From Thermincola carboxydiphila (GTDB lineage: Bacteria; Bacillota; Thermincolia; Thermincolales; UBA2595), in the NCBI GenBank assembly GCA_016841325.1, contig JAENZJ010000013.1, positions 1-64,000 on the forward strand: a DNA stretch of 64,000 nucleotides, given 5' to 3'. The notes below the pieces were generated by a model. It worked only from the letters and a program-made list of their open reading frames with translations, made no database searches and was not told the origin of the DNA. Position numbers and translations under genes: made by a program. Numbering within the stretch: the stretch's first letter is position 1; each line of letters starts with the position of its first letter. Of this stretch, positions 61,979 through 64,000 are shown piece by piece.

Positions 61979-62683
61979 ATGACCAAACGGATTGCAATGG
62001 CTGCAGTAATTATTTTAGTACTCCTGCTGGCTGTGGCCGGCTGTGGGGGGAACACAGAGCAGCCAGCAGACACTTCAGGACAAGAGAGGCAAACAGGACA
62101 GCAGTACCAAAATGAACAGGAGGGCCAAAATGAACAGGAGGGCCAAAATGAACAGCAGAACGGTACCGGTGGGGAACCGGCTCAGGAGAATGGAGCAGCC
62201 GGCGTTTCTGGGGGAGAAAGCGTTCCTTTTGACGAGTCAGCCCTGAAGGGTAAGAGAGTGGGAATTATCGAGACAAAGTATGGCAGGATATATATTGAGC
62301 TGTTTAAAGATGACGCCCCTAATACAGTGGAAAACTTCAGGAAGCTTGCTGAAAAAGGTTTTTATGACGGTCTGACTTTCCACCGCTATGAACCCGGTTT
62401 CGTAATCCAGGGGGGAGACCCCGAGGGTAACGGGATGGGCGGCCCCGGCTATACTATCAAGGCTGAGATTAACTCCCGCAAGCACCTCAAAGGGGCTGTG
62501 GCCATGGCCCGCCGGGCCAATGACCTGGATTCCGCCGGCAGCCAGTTTTATATTACCCTTGCGGAAACACCGTTCCTTGACGGGCAGTACACGGTTTTTG
62601 GCCAGGTAGTCGGGGGAATGGATGTGGTGATGAAACTCAGGGCCGGTGACACCATGGACAAGGTTACAGTAAAAGATTTTTAG
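61979..62683 (+). CDS. cyclophilin-type peptidyl-prolyl isomerase lipoprotein
   Basis: The 234-residue protein has a lipoprotein signal ([10 protein letters not shown], lipidated Cys22) and a Gln/Glu/Asn-rich linker with NEQEGQ repeats. A cyclophilin domain follows from about residue 88 ([50 protein letters not shown]). It is anchored outside the membrane and probably assists folding of secreted proteins. It ends in TAG. Confidence 0.93.
   Translation: MTKRIAMAAVIILVLLLAVAGCGGNTEQPADTSGQERQTGQQYQNEQEGQNEQEGQNEQQNGTGGEPAQENGAAGVSGGESVPFDESALKGKRVGIIETKYGRIYIELFKDDAPNTVENFRKLAEKGFYDGLTFHRYEPGFVIQGGDPEGNGMGGPGYTIKAEINSRKHLKGAVAMARRANDLDSAGSQFYITLAETPFLDGQYTVFGQVVGGMDVVMKLRAGDTMDKVTVKDF
62100..62160 (+). 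repeat. 18-bp tandem repeats in the lipoprotein linker
   Basis: AAAATGAACAGGAGGGCC occurs twice in full with further partial copies, encoding the NEQEGQ linker. Variation in copy number would change only linker length. Confidence 0.7.
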
Positions 62684-62728
62684 GAAAATCAATTAAACAG
62701 GCAGCAAAATATGCAGACCTACTCAGTA

Positions 62729-62757
62729 AACCCGCGGCAGATGATACCGCGGGTTAA
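62729..62757 (+). terminator. bidirectional terminator hairpin
   Basis: AACCCGCGG (62729-62737) pairs perfectly with CCGCGGGTT (62747-62755) between two convergent genes. It overlaps the stop codon of the minus-strand thioesterase gene. Confidence 0.7.
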
Positions 62758-63551
62758 CTTCTGGGGAGCCATACTGTCCTTGCCCGGACTAGTTCTGTGC
62801 CCGTACCGGAGTCAAGGATGCGGTGCAGCAGGATCTGCTCTGTCCCGGGGAACCCGGCTGCGGTGTGTTCGACTGCCGCATACTCGGCTGCTGCATATTC
62901 AGCTGCAGCACATTCGGATATTACTGATGAGCCATAACCGGTTTCTTTTTTGTAGGCAATTTCCATTGTTGACAGGCGAAAATCCCGGTGCAGGGAAAGG
63001 GGCGCCGCTTCCAGAATCCATTCCGCATAGCGGGTATTGTTAACATGGTTGTTAGAATCAATGTCACTTAACCTTACCCTGAAGGAAAGACTGTTTTCCG
63101 GTTTGTCCATTCCGGGCAAATCCGGGAACCCGTCCTCAATCATGCGGACAGGGTTTTTTCCATAGGCATTCTGGATAAAGTCCGGTATCCTGACCGGCCG
63201 TTTCCGGTTCAGGTCCAGGAACACCCACAGGGATGTGGCCACCCCCAGCAGGCGTCCCCCGGGTCCGGTAGTCCTGAATTCCCTGGTGGCATAAAACCGG
63301 TGGAAGCTGGAAGGCCATGTTTCGATGGCAACACTCTCATTCCATAACGGATAGTCCGTTATATTTACCGACCAGCGGGTAAGCACCCAGCCTTTACCTT
63401 CATCCAGCAGCCTGTCTATGCCACAGCCGACAGTTTCAGAGTGCCTGATGGCTGTCTCCTCGAGGTAGTTTAAGACTGCCACCGGTGAAGCCTCGCGGTG
63501 GTTGTTCAGTTCAAAGTAATGGACCGGGATAATTGTTTTGAAGGAATTCAT
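62754..63551 (-). CDS. acyl-ACP thioesterase
   Basis: The 265-residue protein has two hot-dog domains of the FatA/FatB type. The first half has YLEETAIRHSETVGCGIDRLLDEGKGWVLTRW; the second has RLSDIDSNNHVNNTRYAEWI, with the conserved Asn and His. It releases fatty acids from acyl carrier protein. A low-complexity Ala/Glu-rich stretch (ECAAAEYAAAEYAAVEHTAA) interrupts the C-terminal strand region. The ATG at 63549-63551 follows CAGGAG on the minus strand. Confidence 0.9.
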   Translation of the reverse strand: MNSFKTIIPVHYFELNNHREASPVAVLNYLEETAIRHSETVGCGIDRLLDEGKGWVLTRWSVNITDYPLWNESVAIETWPSSFHRFYATREFRTTGPGGRLLGVATSLWVFLDLNRKRPVRIPDFIQNAYGKNPVRMIEDGFPDLPGMDKPENSLSFRVRLSDIDSNNHVNNTRYAEWILEAAPLSLHRDFRLSTMEIAYKKETGYGSSVISECAAAEYAAAEYAAVEHTAAGFPGTEQILLHRILDSGTGTELVRARTVWLPRS

Positions 63552-63658
63552 AGGGTCACTCCTGTAATAATTATTTGTGATTAAAATCCACCCAATATAT
63601 TATTATAACTTATTGAGAGGCTCTTTTTAAGGAAAATATTTTGTGTGAGGTGTTTCAC

Positions 63659-64000
63659 TTGTTTGGTTTTCGGAAAATGAATGAAAAGGGATTGGAAATT
63701 TACGAGCTTTACGGTGACAATGGCATCACTGCAAGGTTTGTCCCTGAAAGGGGCGGGCTGCCGGCAGAGTACGTTGTGGGTGATATCCCGCTCTTTTATC
63801 TGGATAGCAGTACTTTGTATGACAGGACCAAAAACGTGCGTGGGGGCAATCCGGTTCTTTTTCCAATCTGCGGCCCGCTGGAAAATGACAGGTATGTTAC
63901 GGGCGACGGCAGGGAGTATGAAATGAAGCAGCATGGCCTGGCCCGGGATTTCCCATGGCAGGCGGAGGAGCCCGAATGTCTCAGAGACCACGCCAGGATT
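63659..64000 (+). CDS. aldose 1-epimerase-like protein (partial)
   Basis: The frame begins at TTG 63659, seven bases after GAGGTG (ATG 63677 is an alternative), and runs off the right edge after 114 codons. The motif GGNPVLFPICGPLENDRY followed by MKQHGLARDFPW is typical of galactose-mutarotase-like enzymes, with His as a substrate-binding residue. The substrate is unknown. Confidence 0.8.
   Translation, partial: MFGFRKMNEKGLEIYELYGDNGITARFVPERGGLPAEYVVGDIPLFYLDSSTLYDRTKNVRGGNPVLFPICGPLENDRYVTGDGREYEMKQHGLARDFPWQAEEPECLRDHARI

Noticed and set aside
62711-63043. 110-codon plus-strand ORF downstream of the cyclophilin
   Set aside because: It is antisense to the well-supported acyl-ACP thioesterase gene and has no ribosome-binding site.

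Overview
The window reads as a chromosomal segment of an anaerobic, probably spore-forming Gram-positive bacterium of the Clostridia (Peptococcaceae/Desulfotomaculum-like; an inference). The reasons are purine-rich Shine-Dalgarno sites, many TTG and GTG starts, a cobalamin riboswitch driving an ECF transporter, DUF3231 proteins, and machinery typical of methylotrophic acetogens and sulfate reducers. The genome appears to use both extra amino acids. Three methyltransferase genes carry an in-frame amber codon at the pyrrolysine position, and one CopZ-like gene carries an in-frame UGA followed by a bSECIS-like hairpin.

Bases 1-8,900: a methylamine module behind a sigma-54 promoter. It encodes MttC-MttB (trimethylamine) and MtbC-MtbB (dimethylamine), then a DUF2284 protein, a permease, two small proteins, and a MoxR ATPase with a VWA protein. 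Two features stand out. A leader ORF before mttC contains an amber codon and ends in an ATGA overlap with the mttC start. The moxR-VWA junction carries a dnaX-like A AAA AAG slippery heptamer.

Bases 8,900-16,800: a second pyrrolysine mttB, a CBS-PAS-PAS sigma-54 activator overlapping it, a methyl-accepting chemotaxis protein, and a second sigma-54 activator with an almost identical DNA-binding helix. This looks like the sensing and control part of the methylamine system.

Bases 17,000-33,000: a long envelope-type locus (gatase-like membrane protein, ABC-2 exporter, coiled-coil/Gly-Ser protein, MoxR, DUF58, two BatA/VWA proteins). It is interrupted by a MITE-like element. Two nucleoside-recognition (Gate) proteins, small membrane proteins and a serine protease follow.

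Bases 33,000-42,000: the candidate selenoprotein, tRNA-fMet (minus strand), a zinc-ribbon protein, an ABC-F protein, RecD2, a BsuPI-like gene with an internal UGA, and a two-component system.

Bases 42,000-50,500: a cobalamin riboswitch with an ECF importer, which fits the corrinoid demand of the methyltransferases, then UbiD and a HyuA/HyuB pair. Bases 50,500-64,000: UppS-like enzyme, two DUF3231 proteins, cardiolipin synthase (minus), a GGDEF-EAL sensor, a LysM/PQQ protein, small unknown proteins, topoisomerase III, a cyclophilin lipoprotein, an acyl-ACP thioesterase (minus) and a partial aldose epimerase. All assignments come from reading the sequence; no database search was run.
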